60,000 nucleotides of DNA from Apostichopus japonicus (lineage: Eukaryota > Echinodermata > Holothuroidea > Aspidochirotida > Stichopodidae), in NCBI RefSeq assembly GCF_037975245.1, contig NC_092581.1, positions 2,802,001 to 2,862,000 on the forward strand, in the 5' to 3' direction. The translations under genes and the position numbers were made by a program. This document shows positions 59,382 through 60,000 of the stretch, in pieces. How positions within the stretch are numbered: position 1 is the first letter of the stretch; the number at the start of each line of letters is the position of its first letter. The notes under the pieces are model-generated. The model ran no database searches. It was not told the DNA's origin and saw only the letters and a program-made list of their open reading frames with translations.

Positions 59382-60000
59382 GTGAGTCGTAACTGGGTAT
59401 GAATGGGAAGTTTGTAATCCCCCACCCCATCCCCCACCCGACCCCATCCCCCACCCCATCCACTTCTCCCAAACCTTCTCCTACCCCGAGCTGTGCATCA
59501 GACAGGTCATGACAAGAGTAAGGCCCATGAATGGTTTTGCCTAGCCTGAATGGTCCCTGGATCTGCAGAAGCTGTTACAATCAAGTAATCCCAACTAATC
59601 CCTCATTCCAGTGATAAGATATCGTAGAGGGGGGGGGTTGGGGGGGGAATGTGGAATGCACAGTTTACCTTATAATATAGTCAAATTACTTTCATTTTAC
59701 AAACTGTAGTCAGCAATCCATTGTATGCATCATCGCTTAGGTAGAGTAAGGGGTACCCACTATCCAGTTATATGTATCAACAATGTGTGCCTCGTTGGGA
59801 ATAAATGAATTTTTCAAAGTTTTAACCAATGACGAATGGATTTGATAGAAGTAAGTGTCTCTCTGCATGGTGGAGATGAATCACAGCAAAACATTTGCAA
59901 GAACAGATACTTACAAGAAGTGCCAGCAAAATGTATGTCAGGGAAATAATTATAGTGGTCAAATTTTGTGTAGCAGTTAAAGCCTCTCCATTTCTTTCGT
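59382..60000 (+). other. GOPC: GOPC intron within the PDZ domain (5' part)
   Basis: The intron begins gtgagt. A ccccaccccatc-type repeat lies at 59418-59462 and a G-run at 59631-59647. No further exon is visible before the window ends. Confidence 0.7.

Overview
The window is animal nuclear DNA, not prokaryotic. It lies inside one large intron-rich gene on the + strand. Four short phase-compatible exons (3892-4056, 37026-37201, 40007-40172, 59292-59381) read together as the middle of GOPC (PIST/CAL, Golgi-associated PDZ and coiled-coil protein), from the coiled coil to the first strand of the PDZ domain. The start of the gene lies upstream and the rest of the PDZ domain lies downstream. The introns are very long (about 33 kb, 2.8 kb and 19 kb), AT-rich, and full of microsatellites and small transposons. 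A DIRS-type retrotransposon, dispersed MITEs and frequent TACTGTACAG-like repeats suggest a marine invertebrate deuterostome such as an echinoderm. That is an inference from style; no species marker was seen.

Layout: 1-3891, tail of an upstream intron. 3892-4056, GOPC exon. 4057-18551, intron with a 268-bp MITE, a decayed minus-strand reading frame, and several tandem arrays (57-bp, about 104-bp and about 103-bp units). 18552-24681, an apparently complete DIRS retrotransposon, much more GC-rich than its surroundings. 24682-37025, intron with an 8-bp-TSD hAT element (27914-29726), a purine minisatellite, a TACTGTACAG satellite and a tRNA-like SINE copy. 37026-40172, two GOPC exons with MITE copies between them. 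40173-59291, intron with a bZIP-motif repeat, a tandem duplication, long TA tracts, and a near-perfect palindrome of about 0.7 kb made of two head-to-head SINE copies. 59292-59381, exon opening the PDZ domain.

The most striking system is the DIRS element. It has split inverted terminal repeats and an internal complementary region that rebuilds the joined termini. Its three overlapping reading frames encode a Gag-like protein with a cysteine cluster and an RS-rich tract, an RT/RNase H/methyltransferase-like polyprotein, and a tyrosine recombinase. All three frames are open, and the catalytic motifs I looked for are present. Its leader holds three repeats of a paired stem-loop module that I do not recognise from any described element. 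Together the parts fit a retroelement that copies its RNA, closes it into a circle using the internal complementary region as template, and reinserts with a tyrosine recombinase without making a target-site duplication.
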